From NCBI RefSeq assembly GCF_011301715.1, contig NZ_CP049870.1, positions 248,001 through 312,000 on the forward strand: a DNA stretch of 64,000 nt, given 5' to 3'. Both the position numbers and the translations under genes were made by a program. Positions 46,177 to 55,063 of this stretch are shown here, piece after piece (the first letter of the stretch is position 1; every line of letters begins with the position of its first letter). The stretch comes from Sphingomonas sp. HDW15A. GTDB taxonomy: Bacteria > Pseudomonadota > Alphaproteobacteria > Sphingomonadales > Sphingomonadaceae. The notes below the pieces were generated by a model. The model was not told where the DNA came from. It worked only from the letters and a program-made list of their open reading frames with translations, and ran no database searches.

Positions 46177-46815
46177 ATGCGCTTCAACATTCATCACGAG
46201 GGCTGCAGCCCCCGTTTTGCCGGACGCGGGCGAAGCTTCAGCTTCGGCCCCGGCGGCTTTCATTTCGATTTCGGTGACGAAGAGGGCGGCGATTGGGGCG
46301 GCGGGCGCCGCGGACGTCGTAGCGGCAAGCGAATGTTCGAGGGCGGGGAGCTTCGGCTCGTGCTCCTGAAGCTAATCGCCGACGAGCCGCGCCACGGTTA
46401 CGAGCTCATCAAGGCGGTCGAGGACATGACGAGCGGCGATTACGCGCCGTCGCCCGGGATCGTTTACCCGACCCTGACCATGCTCGAAGACATCGGCTAT
46501 ATCGCCGAGCGCAAGTCCAAGGATTCCAAGAAGATCTACGAAGCGACCGAGGAAGGCCGCATCCACCTCGAAGAGAATTCGGAAGAAGTCGACGAGCTGA
46601 TCGAGCGCCTCGAGGGCCATGGCCGCCGCCGCAGCCGCGGCCAGCGTCCGGAGATCGGCCGTGCGATCGGCAACCTGATGGCGGCTCTACGCCACCGGAT
46701 TGCGTCGGAAGGTTGGAACGAGGACCTGCTAGAGGAGGTCATCGACGTTCTCGACGATGCCGCGCAGCGGATCGAGCGCGCGAAAAAACGCTCCCGCGAC
46801 AGTTCTGAAGACTGA
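46177..46815 (+). CDS. PadR family transcriptional regulator with His/Phe/Gly-rich N-terminus
   Basis: A 212-aa regulator. AAGGAG lies six bases before the ATG at 46177, which favours it over the ATG at 46171. Residues 1-50 are rich in Gly, Phe, Arg and acidic residues with HH and one Cys (MRFNIHHEGC, GPGGFHFDFGDEEGG), like the metal-binding extension of E. coli YqjI. The winged helix follows: GGELRLVLLKLIADEPRHGY, EDMTSGDYAPSPGIVYPTL, LEDIGYIAERK. The C-terminal helices probably dimerise. It may sense metals and repress itself at the upstream palindrome. Confidence 0.88.
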   Translation: MRFNIHHEGCSPRFAGRGRSFSFGPGGFHFDFGDEEGGDWGGGRRGRRSGKRMFEGGELRLVLLKLIADEPRHGYELIKAVEDMTSGDYAPSPGIVYPTLTMLEDIGYIAERKSKDSKKIYEATEEGRIHLEENSEEVDELIERLEGHGRRRSRGQRPEIGRAIGNLMAALRHRIASEGWNEDLLEEVIDVLDDAAQRIERAKKRSRDSSED

Positions 46816-46835
46816 CTGGCTGCTGCAGCGACCGC

Positions 46836-47468
46836 TCAGCGGGAGCCCTTCGTCGCCTCCAGCTCCTTTCGAGTCAGTCGGCCGTCATGGTCCCTGTCGT
46901 AGCGCGAAAAACGCTTGCCCGCGGTGCCGCGGAACTCGACCAGCGTCACCCGCCGGTCCAGGTTCGCGTCTGCCATCGCCACCGGCTGAGGGACATTGGC
47001 GTAAATCGTCGGGCTTGAACCGCCCTTTTTGATCCGCGACTTGGATTCGGCCATCCCCTCCATTTTGATCGGGATTTCGTTCGGACGTCCCGGCTCGGGT
47101 CCCTTCGGACTGTAGCGGGCGTAGCCGCCGAGGTTGCTCCCGACTGCGCGAACGGTTGAGGGCGCTACCCGCTCTTCATAATGGTCCATCTCCTCGCCAT
47201 CGATCACCTTGTCGTCGTTCTTGTCGAGCGCGGCGAAGAAGTAATCGGCGTCGTTCTGGAGCTCGATGCGCGTGATAACCCCGTCGTGGTTCTCGTCCGC
47301 CTGCTGGAACCATCGGTCGAAAGGATCCTGATCGTCCGTGGCCCGGAATGGCTCGCCCATCACGCTGACATAGACGGAACCGTATTTTGGAACGCCGCCC
47401 TTGGATGAGCGGGATTGCGCGTCGGCCACGGACGCTGTGATAGCGAGAAGGACTGCGAGGTAACGCAT
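46836..47468 (-). CDS. Secreted EF-hand protein with four calcium-binding loops
   Basis: From MRYLAVLLAITASVADAQSR (signal peptide 1-17) the protein has 210 aa. Canonical 12-residue EF-hand loops begin at D58 (DENHDGVITRIE) and D82 (DKNDDKVIDGEE), and two more lie in the C-terminal part (DANLDRRVTLVE and DRDHDGRLTRKE). It should bind Ca2+ outside the cytoplasm. The middle contains a Pro/Gly-rich linker. Function unknown. The start two ribosome-binding-like motifs upstream are weak, so the exact ATG is chosen by the signal peptide. Confidence 0.8.
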   Translation of the reverse strand: MRYLAVLLAITASVADAQSRSSKGGVPKYGSVYVSVMGEPFRATDDQDPFDRWFQQADENHDGVITRIELQNDADYFFAALDKNDDKVIDGEEMDHYEERVAPSTVRAVGSNLGGYARYSPKGPEPGRPNEIPIKMEGMAESKSRIKKGGSSPTIYANVPQPVAMADANLDRRVTLVEFRGTAGKRFSRYDRDHDGRLTRKELEATKGSR

Positions 47469-47648
47469 TGAGAGGACGATCCTTCCAGGTGACGCCGAGA
47501 GCCAAATCGCCAAGCGAGTCGAGGAACGACTAGCATAGCTGACATGGTCGGCAATGGTTGAAAGCGTCGACCTCCGCTAACGCGATGGCCACAGGCTGAC
47601 CGCAAGACGATAAGGTCTTCTCCTTATAGCCATCCCTCATTGCGTTCG

Positions 47649-48422
47649 ATGATATCGGCTGGAACGAGAGGCCTGGATGCAAGCATTTCCGGAGACCACC
47701 ATGATGATGGCCGAAAATTGAGCCGGCTTCACAGCCACCCCGAGCGGCACGCCGGGTCTCGCATCGGCTGGCTTCGCGCGGCCGTCCTTGGCGCGAATGA
47801 TGGTATCGTTTCCACAGCGAGCCTGATCGTGGGGGTCGCTGCCGCAGAGACGTCCAGATCAGGCGTTATCGTCGCCGGGGTCGCGGCGCTATTCGCCGGA
47901 GCCATGTCGATGGCTGCCGGTGAATATGTCTCCGTCAGCTCGCAGTCGGACACCGAGAAGGCCGATCTTGCCCGTGAACGTGCGGAACTGGATCAGCAGC
48001 CGGATTTCGAGCGGGAAGAATTAATCCGTATTTACGAGGCGCGCGGGGTCGAACGCAAGACGGCGGTAGCTGTCGCGGATCAGATGATGGCCAAGGACGC
48101 CCTGTCCGCGCACGCTCGCGATGAGCTTGGAATGTCCGACACCACTGCGGCCCGGCCGCTGCAGGCCGCCGTTACGTCGGCGCTGACCTTTACGGCTGGG
48201 GCGGCTGCGCCACTCCTTGTCGTTCCGTTCGCACCGATTTCCTTACTGGTTCCGATCGTTGCGATCGTGTCCCTCTTTTGTCTGGCAATCCTCGGTTTCG
48301 TTGGCGCCCGGATAGGCGGCGCACCGGCGGGCCCCTCGGTTCTTCGAGTAAGCTTCTGGGGCGCACTGGCGATGGCGGTAACCGCCGGAATTGGCAGCCT
48401 GTTCGGGACCGTGATAGGATAG
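47649..48422 (+). CDS. VIT1/CCC1 family iron/manganese transporter-like protein
   Basis: A protein of about 257 aa. GWLRAAVLGANDGIVSTASLIVGVAAAE, ALFAGAMSMAAGEYVSVSSQSDTEKAD (metal-binding membrane helix and loop) and the C-terminal membrane helices identify the VIT family. Relatives move Fe2+ or Mn2+ out of the cytosol. The N-terminus is uncertain: family homology starts at LSRLHSHPERH (a TTG codon at 47718 is an alternative), while the ATG at 47649 adds 23 residues. The cytochrome b561 gene follows 9 bases later. Confidence 0.87.
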   Translation: MISAGTRGLDASISGDHHDDGRKLSRLHSHPERHAGSRIGWLRAAVLGANDGIVSTASLIVGVAAAETSRSGVIVAGVAALFAGAMSMAAGEYVSVSSQSDTEKADLARERAELDQQPDFEREELIRIYEARGVERKTAVAVADQMMAKDALSAHARDELGMSDTTAARPLQAAVTSALTFTAGAAAPLLVVPFAPISLLVPIVAIVSLFCLAILGFVGARIGGAPAGPSVLRVSFWGALAMAVTAGIGSLFGTVIG

Positions 48423-48431
48423 GAGGAGGTC

Positions 48432-49148
48432 ATGGAACAACGAACCGACCGGGTGAAGGTCTGGGATTTGCCGGTCCGCGTGTTTCACTGGTCGCTTGTC
48501 ATTGCGATCGCCGTTGCGTTCCTCTCTTCAGAGGAAGAGAGCGCCCTTAACGCCTGGCATGTGCTGGCTGGCTGGGTCGCAGCTATTCTCATTATGTTCC
48601 GGTTGGCCTGGGGTTTCTTCGGCGGCGAGCACAGCCGCTTTCGCGATTTCATTCGTCCGTCGCGCATATCCACCCATCTTGCTGGCCTGGCTCGGGGGCG
48701 CACGGAGCCGTCGATTGGGCACAATCCACTTGGCGCCGTGGCTGTGCTGGTCCTGCTTGCGCTTTGCGCGATCACTGTCTGGACAGGCGCTTTCGGTGGC
48801 GAAGCGGCTGAGGAGCTGCACGAAGTTATCGCCTGGGTCTTACTGGCGATGGTTGTGCTTCACGTTCTAGCGGTCGTCATCATGTCGATGCTCGAGCGGG
48901 AAAATCTCGTCAGGGCCATGATCACGGGAAGTAAGCAGGCTTCACGCCATCCGGGCGCCGCTGACGCCAAGGCTCCGGGCGCAACCGCATGGCTGATGGG
49001 AGCGGCAGTGGTCGCCGCTACGGCATACGCCATCGTCAGATACGATCCTGCTGCGTTTAGCCTTCGCAGCGTCGAATCCTTCGAACACCGCTCTGGCGGC
49101 GGCGGGGAGAAGGCCGAGGCCGGCTACGAGAGAGAAAGCGACGAATGA
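48432..49148 (+). CDS. Cytochrome b561 / Ni-Fe hydrogenase cytochrome b-like membrane protein
   Basis: A 238-aa membrane protein with four or five helices. VKVWDLPVRVFHWSLVIAIA, NAWHVLAGWVAAILIMFRLAWGF, LHEVIAWVLLAMVVLHVLAV supply the His pairs that hold b-type haems in this family. A strong ribosome binding site AGGAGG precedes the ATG. A Gly/Glu-rich tail ends the protein. It probably transfers electrons from quinol to an unknown partner. Co-transcription with the VIT1-like gene suggests an iron-redox link, which is inference. Confidence 0.85.
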   Translation: MEQRTDRVKVWDLPVRVFHWSLVIAIAVAFLSSEEESALNAWHVLAGWVAAILIMFRLAWGFFGGEHSRFRDFIRPSRISTHLAGLARGRTEPSIGHNPLGAVAVLVLLALCAITVWTGAFGGEAAEELHEVIAWVLLAMVVLHVLAVVIMSMLERENLVRAMITGSKQASRHPGAADAKAPGATAWLMGAAVVAATAYAIVRYDPAAFSLRSVESFEHRSGGGGEKAEAGYERESDE

Positions 49149-49222
49149 TCTCTTGATTCAGCCACGAAGAGGAGCCGCATGCCAGCCACGGCGTTCAGAG
49201 CCTACCTGAGTAAGAGAGGTCT

Positions 49223-49600
49223 CTAGCTGGTTGCCGCAAGCCACCGAGTGCAAAGGTCCAAAAAAGCTTCGGCCCGTTCTTCCACGTCTTCCCGATTCCG
49301 AAAGATCACGATTCCGCGATCGGGCGCTAGCCACCTCGCAATGCCGGCGCTGTCTTGAAAGCTGAAACCTTCTGAGGATCGTGGCTTGGCGCCGCGATGG
49401 AAGACCACTCGAACTCCGCCGCTGCGCTCCACACCGAGAGTGATCCGGTCTTCATCGCCGACCGCAAAGCTAGGCGCATTCCATTTTATGCGTTCCGTAA
49501 GCCCGGAATGAGATCGTTCGATCAACGCTCTCAACGCGTCGACCGTATCGAGCGATTGCGGATCAATTCGAGCCCGAAAATTCTCAACATTGTCGACCAC
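49223..49600 (-). CDS. DUF1801 family protein
   Basis: A 125-aa protein, with ALRALIERSHSGLTERIKWNAPSFAVGDEDRI followed by VRVVFHRGAKPRS, typical of the DUF1801/YdhG-like fold. The family is related to CyaY-like proteins in fold only, and no activity is known. A lone gene between b561 and the glycosyltransferase. Confidence 0.82.
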   Translation of the reverse strand: MVDNVENFRARIDPQSLDTVDALRALIERSHSGLTERIKWNAPSFAVGDEDRITLGVERSGGVRVVFHRGAKPRSSEGFSFQDSAGIARWLAPDRGIVIFRNREDVEERAEAFLDLCTRWLAATS

Positions 49601-49667
49601 TGGAACCTCTGGGTGTCTCTAGCCCTCCGCTGGAGTCCGCCATGCGTCGAAAGCGGACTCCAGATTC

Positions 49668-50816
49668 CTATCGCTTCCTCTTGCTCGCGACTCGTAGAAA
49701 AACCTGAAGCACGGCATCATTGATGCGGTCCCAGTCCATCGTTTCGGCATAGGCCAGGCCGGCCGCACCGTGACGGCGGCGAAGCTCGGGATCGCGGGCA
49801 TAGGTTTCCAGCGCGTCGGCATAAGCGCCCGTGCCATTGGGCGGTACAAGTACCCCCGTCTCGCCGTCGCACACCAGGTTGGTTGTCCCGCTGGCGGTGG
49901 CCGCGACAACGGGTAGCGCGCAGGCCATCGCCTCCAGCGTGACGTTGCCGAACGCCTCGGTCACCGACGGATTGAGCAAAACGTCGCCGCTTGCCACCGC
50001 GCGGGCCAACTCGGCGCCGGTGAGCTGCCCGGTGAATACGGCCTCGGGAACTTGTTCGGCAAACCACGGCCGCGCCGGTCCGTCACCGATCACGAGCACC
50101 TTGTGCGGTACGCCGCGTTCGCGGAGTTTCGTTATCGCCGCTGCGAACACGTCGAGCCCTTTTTCCATGACAACACGGCCTAGGAAGACGACAAGCAACT
50201 CGTCGTCGGCGACGCCCAGGCCGCGCCGCCAGTCCATGTCGCGCCGGCCGGGATTGAACTGCTCCCGATCCACGCCGCGGGTCCAGATCGAGATGTCCTT
50301 GGCCATGCGCTGCGCGCGAAGGATCGCGGCGGTCGATTCCGCAGGAGCCAAGATCGCGTCGCAGCGGTGATAGAAACGGCGAAGAATCATCCGGATCACC
50401 GGCTCGAACCACTGCAGCCGATAATATTGCAGATAGGTCTCGAAACGCGTGTGCACGGAAGCGACGATCGGGACGTCATGCTCCCGCCCCCAGGTTACGG
50501 CGCGGTGCGCGACGATGTCGGGGCTTGCGACATGAATGATGTTGGGGGCGAAGGTTTCAAGGTCTTCGCGCGGCTTGCCCTCGAAGCGTGACGGGATTCG
50601 ATATTCCTCCCGGGTCGGGATCGAAAAGCTTGGCACGTTCACCAGGTCGCCGGTCGCGGCAAAGGCGGGATTCTCGACGACCGGGGAATAGACTCGTACC
50701 TTTGCGCCGCGGCGGAGCAGATAGCCGACCAGACGGTTCAGCGCCTGGTTTGCGCCGTCGCGGACGTAATTGTAATTGCCCGAGAACAGGGCGATGCGAA
50801 GGTCGGTCGGTTCCAC
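49668..50816 (-). CDS. Family 4 glycosyltransferase (MgtA/PimB-like)
   Basis: A 382-aa GT-B glycosyltransferase from MEPTDLRIALFSGNYNYVRD. The N-terminal acceptor domain carries GANQALNRLVGYLLRRGAKV; the C-terminal donor domain has VFLGRVVMEKGLDVFAAAI, KVLVIGDGPARPWF, FTGQLTGAELARAVASGDVLL and the E-x7-E motif in TEAFGNVTLEAMACALPVVA. It resembles GDP-mannose/diacylglycerol glycosyltransferases; acceptor and donor are not proven. A single gene, divergent from the DNA glycosylase. Confidence 0.88.
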   Translation of the reverse strand: MEPTDLRIALFSGNYNYVRDGANQALNRLVGYLLRRGAKVRVYSPVVENPAFAATGDLVNVPSFSIPTREEYRIPSRFEGKPREDLETFAPNIIHVASPDIVAHRAVTWGREHDVPIVASVHTRFETYLQYYRLQWFEPVIRMILRRFYHRCDAILAPAESTAAILRAQRMAKDISIWTRGVDREQFNPGRRDMDWRRGLGVADDELLVVFLGRVVMEKGLDVFAAAITKLRERGVPHKVLVIGDGPARPWFAEQVPEAVFTGQLTGAELARAVASGDVLLNPSVTEAFGNVTLEAMACALPVVAATASGTTNLVCDGETGVLVPPNGTGAYADALETYARDPELRRRHGAAGLAYAETMDWDRINDAVLQVFLRVASKRKR

Positions 50817-50866
50817 GGCCTACGCGATAACGGGCGAAATCGGCGTGTCAAAGCGGGAGTGATGTC

Positions 50867-51358
50867 TTGAAGGTCGGCTTCCCGGCAATTGCTGACGAGC
50901 GGACCCGGCTCTTCATCCTCGGCTCGCTGCCGGGCGACAGGTCAATAGTGCTCCGGCAATATTACGGCCATCCAACCAACCATTTCTGGAGGCTGCTAGG
51001 CGCGGTGCTCGGTGAACCGTTGCCCGACCTGCCTTATGGCGAAAGGCTGAAGCGCTTAACGGCACGTGGCATTGGCCTTTGGGACGTGTTCCATGCCGCG
51101 CACCGTGAAGGGAGCGGCGATACGGCCATCCGCGAAGGCCGCCACAATGCGCTTCACGATCTGGTTGGGCTTTATCCGGATTTGCGCGCCATCGCTTTCA
51201 ATGGCGGCACTGCCGCGCGGGAAGGGCGGCGCTACTTCACGGAGGGTGGCCCCGCTGCGCTAATCGGCCTGCCATCGTCCAGCGCGGCCAACACGATCGG
51301 CTTCGAAGCCAAGCTCGCGGCGTGGAAGCAATTGACATCTTTCCTCACTGACCCTTGA
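50867..51358 (+). CDS. DNA-deoxyinosine (hypoxanthine) glycosylase, UDG superfamily
   Basis: A 163-aa protein starting at TTG, with GGGAG 8 bases upstream; the nearby ATG is followed at once by a stop. LFILGSLPGDRSIVLRQYYGHPTNHFWRLL and IGLWDVFHAAHREGSGDTAI match the family 6 UDG-like hypoxanthine-DNA glycosylases, as does LPSSSAANTI near the end. It should remove deaminated adenine from DNA. The 91-aa hypothetical gene starts 9 bases after its stop. Confidence 0.87.
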   Translation: MKVGFPAIADERTRLFILGSLPGDRSIVLRQYYGHPTNHFWRLLGAVLGEPLPDLPYGERLKRLTARGIGLWDVFHAAHREGSGDTAIREGRHNALHDLVGLYPDLRAIAFNGGTAAREGRRYFTEGGPAALIGLPSSSAANTIGFEAKLAAWKQLTSFLTDP

Positions 51359-51367
51359 GTCCGGGGC

Positions 51368-51643
51368 ATGAGCGAAGACAAGGATACAACCGCCCTCTCG
51401 ATGGTCGACGAGGCGCTCGTCGCCGGCAACATCGCCAACACGAACGGCCTGCTCGTCATTCTCGCCAAGCTCGTCGCGCGCGGCGTATTCGACAAGGACG
51501 ACCTCAAGGCTTTCTCAGACAGTTACTCGAAGCCGCTGGACCATGAAGGCATGCGCGAGAATGAGCTGGTCGGCCAGATGCAGGACCAGATGGAATCGAC
51601 GCTTGCCGAACTGATGCGCTTCCTCAGCGAGCAGAACCAGTAA
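51368..51643 (+). CDS. Small acidic hypothetical protein
   Basis: A 91-aa soluble helical protein ([20 protein letters not shown]). An N-terminal helix with [25 protein letters not shown] is followed by an acidic, Met/Gln-rich tail. No domain is recognised. It lies between the glycosylase and cysD, 11 bases before cysD, so it may be co-transcribed with sulfate-activation genes. Confidence 0.6.
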   Translation: MSEDKDTTALSMVDEALVAGNIANTNGLLVILAKLVARGVFDKDDLKAFSDSYSKPLDHEGMRENELVGQMQDQMESTLAELMRFLSEQNQ

Positions 51644-51654
51644 ACTCGCCGCCG

Positions 51655-52551
51655 ATGACCCTGAGCAACCTCGACCGGCTGGAGGCGGAGGCCATCCACA
51701 TCATACGCGAGGTGACGGCCGAATGCGCGCGACCGGTGATGCTCTATTCGATCGGGAAGGACAGCGCGGTGATGCTTCACCTCGCACTCAAGGCCTTTGC
51801 CCCGGCGGCGCCGCCGTTCCCCTTGCTCCACGTCGATACGACCTGGAAATTCCGCGACATGTACGCACTTCGCGACCGCGTCGCCGCGGAGAGCGGGATG
51901 CGGCTTATCGTCCACAAGAATGCGGAAGCCGAAGCGCGCGGAATCAACCCGTTCGATCATGGCCCGCTCCACACCGACATGTGGAAGACGGAAGGACTGA
52001 AGCAGGCGCTTGAGGCCGGCAGCTTCGACGCGGCCTTCGGCGGTGCTCGTCGCGACGAGGAGAAGAGCCGGGCGAAGGAGCGCATTCTCTCGGTGCGCTC
52101 GGCGAGCCACGGCTGGGACCCGAAGCGCCAGCGGCCGGAATTGTGGAACAATTACAATGCGCGCCTGGGGAACGGCGAATCCCTGCGCGGTTTCCCCTTA
52201 TCCAACTGGACCGAGCTCGACGTCTGGACGTATATCCGGCGCGAAGGCATTGCCGTGGTTCCGCTCTACTTCGCTGCGCCGCGGCCGGTTGTTGAGCGCG
52301 ATGGTCTCATCCTGATGGTCGACGACGAACGCTTCCGGTTCCGCGAAGGAGAAGAAGTCAAAACTCGGACTGTCCGCTTCCGTACGCTCGGCTGCTACCC
52401 GCTGACTGGTGCTGTCGAAAGCGAGGCGGCAACTCTTGACGACATCATCGCCGAAATGCGCGCCAGCCGCTCGTCCGAACGGCAGGGCAGGGCGATCGAC
52501 CACGACTCTTCCGGTTCGATGGAGCGCAAGAAGCGTGAGGGCTATTTCTGA
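51655..52551 (+). CDS. cysD: Sulfate adenylyltransferase small subunit
   Basis: A 298-aa PP-loop ATPase that, with CysN, makes adenosine 5'-phosphosulfate from ATP and sulfate. The PP-loop is [17 protein letters not shown] (about 32-48), followed by [40 protein letters not shown] and [15 protein letters not shown]. The C-terminus RKKREGYF is typical. Its TGA overlaps the cysNC ATG (TGATG). Confidence 0.95.
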   Translation: MTLSNLDRLEAEAIHIIREVTAECARPVMLYSIGKDSAVMLHLALKAFAPAAPPFPLLHVDTTWKFRDMYALRDRVAAESGMRLIVHKNAEAEARGINPFDHGPLHTDMWKTEGLKQALEAGSFDAAFGGARRDEEKSRAKERILSVRSASHGWDPKRQRPELWNNYNARLGNGESLRGFPLSNWTELDVWTYIRREGIAVVPLYFAAPRPVVERDGLILMVDDERFRFREGEEVKTRTVRFRTLGCYPLTGAVESEAATLDDIIAEMRASRSSERQGRAIDHDSSGSMERKKREGYF

Positions 52552-54376
52552 TGGACTTGCTTCGCTTCATCACCTGCGGAAGCGTTGACGACGGCAAATC
52601 GACCCTCATTGGCCGCCTGCTTTTCGACACGCAGAAGCTGGCCGACGACCAGCTCGCGGCCCTCGAGAAGGACAGCCGCGCCCACGGCACACGCGGGTCT
52701 GACCTCGACTACGCCCTTCTCGTTGACGGGCTCAGCGCTGAGCGTGAGCAGGGCATCACCATCGACGTCGCCTATCGCTATTTTGCTAGCGCCAAGCGCA
52801 GCTTCATAGTCGCCGACTGTCCTGGGCACGAGCAGTACACCCGTAACATGGTCACGGGCGCTTCTACGGCGGACCTGGCCGTTATCCTGCTCGACGCGAC
52901 CCGCGGCGTCCTCACCCAGACACGGCGCCACGCCTTCCTGTGTCACCTTCTCGGCATTCGCCAATTCGTCCTGGCGGTGACCAAGATGGACCTCGTCCAA
53001 TATGACGAGGGCATCTATCGCGGGCACGTCGCCGAGTTCATGGCGTTGGCTGGGACGCTCGGGCTTGGCCGGATCACCGCCGTCCCGGTTTCGGGAGTCA
53101 ACGGCGACAATGTTGCATTCCGCTCGGCTTCGATCCCCTGGTACGACGGGCCGACACTGGCGGACGCGCTCGATTCCGCCGACTCCGGCTCGGGCGATGT
53201 TGGAGCCGCGTTCCGGATGCCGGTTCAAGGTGCGATCCGCCCTGACAGCAGTTTCCGCGGGGTGACCGGGCTCGTGGCGACCGGCGCAATCGCTCGCGGC
53301 GATGCGGTTCGAATCCTGCCGTCCGGCAAGCAAACATCGATCGGCCGCATCCTGCTTGGCGCAAACGATATTGAAAGCGCCGTTGGCGGCCAGTCCGTGA
53401 CTTTAACCTTCGCGGACCAGGTCGACTGCTCGCGCGGCGATGTCGTCGCGATGGCGTCAGAACCTCCTGCCGTTGCCGACCAGTTCGAGGCTACGATCGT
53501 GTGGATGAACGAGGAAGCATTGCTTCCCGGGCGCGCATACTGGCTCAAGCTCGCCACCCAGTCCGTTTCGGCGACCGTTCAGCCCCCAAAGTATCGGATC
53601 GACGTCAACAGTTTCGAGCAGCTCGCCGCGAAATCCTTCGAGTTGAACGAGATCGGCGTCGCCGAGGTCTATACGGATCGACCGATCGTATTCGAACCCT
53701 ATGCCGAGAACCGCACGCTCGGCGGCTTCATTCTCGTCGACAAGCTGACCAATGCCACGGTTGCGGCGGGCATGATCCACTTTGCCCTCCGCCGCGCCCA
53801 AAACGTGCACTGGCAATCACTGGATGTCAGTCGGGAAGCGCATTCGCGAATCAAAGGCCAGTCGCCCAAAGTCCTTTGGTTCACCGGACTCTCGGGCGCG
53901 GGCAAGTCGACCATTGCCAATCTCGTGGAGAAGAAGCTCCACGCCATGGGGCGGCACACTTTCCTTCTTGACGGCGACAACCTGCGGCACGGGCTCAACA
54001 AGGATCTGGGCTTCACCGACGCGGATCGCATCGAGAACATTCGAAGGGTCGGGGAGGTCGCGAAGCTCATGGCCGACGCCGGGCTGATCGTCCTTACCGC
54101 CTTCATCTCCCGTTCCGCGCTGAGCGGCAAATGGTTCGCGCTATGTTACCGGAAGGGGAGTTCGTCGAAATCTTCATTGACACGCCGCTCGCCGATGCAG
54201 AGCGCCGCGATTCCAAGGGTCTTTACGCGAAGGCCCGCGCCGGTGAGCTCGTGAATTTCACGGGCATCGACAGCCCCTACGAGCCGCCCGAGAAGCCGGA
54301 AATCTACATCGACACCACCGCGGCGAGCGCGGAAGCGGCGGCCCACGCGATCGTCGATTACATCGAGCGGCGCTGA
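52551..54376 (+). CDS. cysNC: Bifunctional sulfate adenylyltransferase large subunit / APS kinase (CysNC), frameshifted
   Basis: The N-terminal part is a GTPase-type Cys[18 protein letters not shown] (P-loop), [12 protein letters not shown] (switch II), TKMDLVQYD (guanine specificity), then the beta-barrel domains. The C-terminal part is APS kinase: [19 protein letters not shown] and [18 protein letters not shown]. After TAFIS the frame is lost: the expected [20 protein letters not shown] needs four C where three are present (54109-54111). The correct frame resumes to 54376 ([20 protein letters not shown]). Repaired length is about 607 aa. The kinase makes PAPS from APS. Confidence 0.92.
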
Positions 54377-54386
54377 CTTAAGAAGA

Positions 54387-54414
54387 GGGCCGGCGGTAGC
54401 TATGCCGCCAGCCC
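54387..54414. terminator. Weak hairpin between convergent cysNC and hemerythrin genes
   Basis: GGGCCGGCGG and CCGCCAGCCC pair with one internal mismatch around an 8-base loop. No long T-run follows on either strand, so termination is only possible. Confidence 0.35.
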
Positions 54415-54436
54415 CGTTTGACCTTCGCGGCGCCCG

Positions 54437-55063
54437 TCAGGCCATCTTAAAGCCTTCCTTGTTGACCAGGCTGGTGATGTGGTCGTTTTGTTCCTGAGTC
54501 AGTCCTTCCTTGAGCCGGGGAAAGACCTCCTGTTCCTCCATCTTCGCGTGGCGATCGACCATGTCACGGAATTCACGGACTTTCGGAAGGAATTCCGGCG
54601 AACTCTTTTTCATCTCGTTGAGCTCGAACAGGAAGGTTTTCACATAGCCGTGTTCGCCTTCCAACACGTCCGCATCGTGGGCGTTGTTGGCAGCGCGCAG
54701 CGCCGGATAGACGACATGCTCTTCTTCGTGTGCATGCTTGTCGAGGGCATGGGTGAGTTTCTTGATAAACATTGCCCGCTTCGTGGTCTGAGAATCTCTG
54801 GTTTCAAGAATTTTGTCGAAGATGATCAGGGTCTGCTGATGCTCGGTAGCGAGGACTTGGTCCCAGTCGCCGGCAGAAGCACTCATGCCTTGCATTGCGA
54901 GCTTCCGCGCCAGATTGGCGCCAACTGCGATCGCGGCTCCGGCCGCAGCCGCACCCAACCATGATCCCGTGCGTCCCCAACTGAACGCACTGCGGTCTGA
55001 TGATTCGCGGCCGCGGCTTCCGGTGTTCGATTTCGATCGGCTTTGCGCAGTGGTCCTGGCCAT
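54437..55063 (-). CDS. Hemerythrin HHE domain protein
   Basis: A 208-aa protein with a basic N-terminus and one hydrophobic stretch (about 34-53, [20 protein letters not shown]) that may anchor it, then a four-helix hemerythrin HHE domain. Metal-site candidates are [42 protein letters not shown] and DRHAKMEEQEVFPRL. It should bind a di-iron site for oxygen or NO sensing or storage. The otsA frame runs on into this gene from upstream. Confidence 0.88.
   Translation of the reverse strand: MARTTAQSRSKSNTGSRGRESSDRSAFSWGRTGSWLGAAAAGAAIAVGANLARKLAMQGMSASAGDWDQVLATEHQQTLIIFDKILETRDSQTTKRAMFIKKLTHALDKHAHEEEHVVYPALRAANNAHDADVLEGEHGYVKTFLFELNEMKKSSPEFLPKVREFRDMVDRHAKMEEQEVFPRLKEGLTQEQNDHITSLVNKEGFKMA

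Noticed and set aside
49179..49226. A mini-ORF of about 15 codons after a good GGAG
   Set aside because: MPATAFRAYLSKRGL is too short to support as a gene without conservation evidence; it could be a chance reading after b561.
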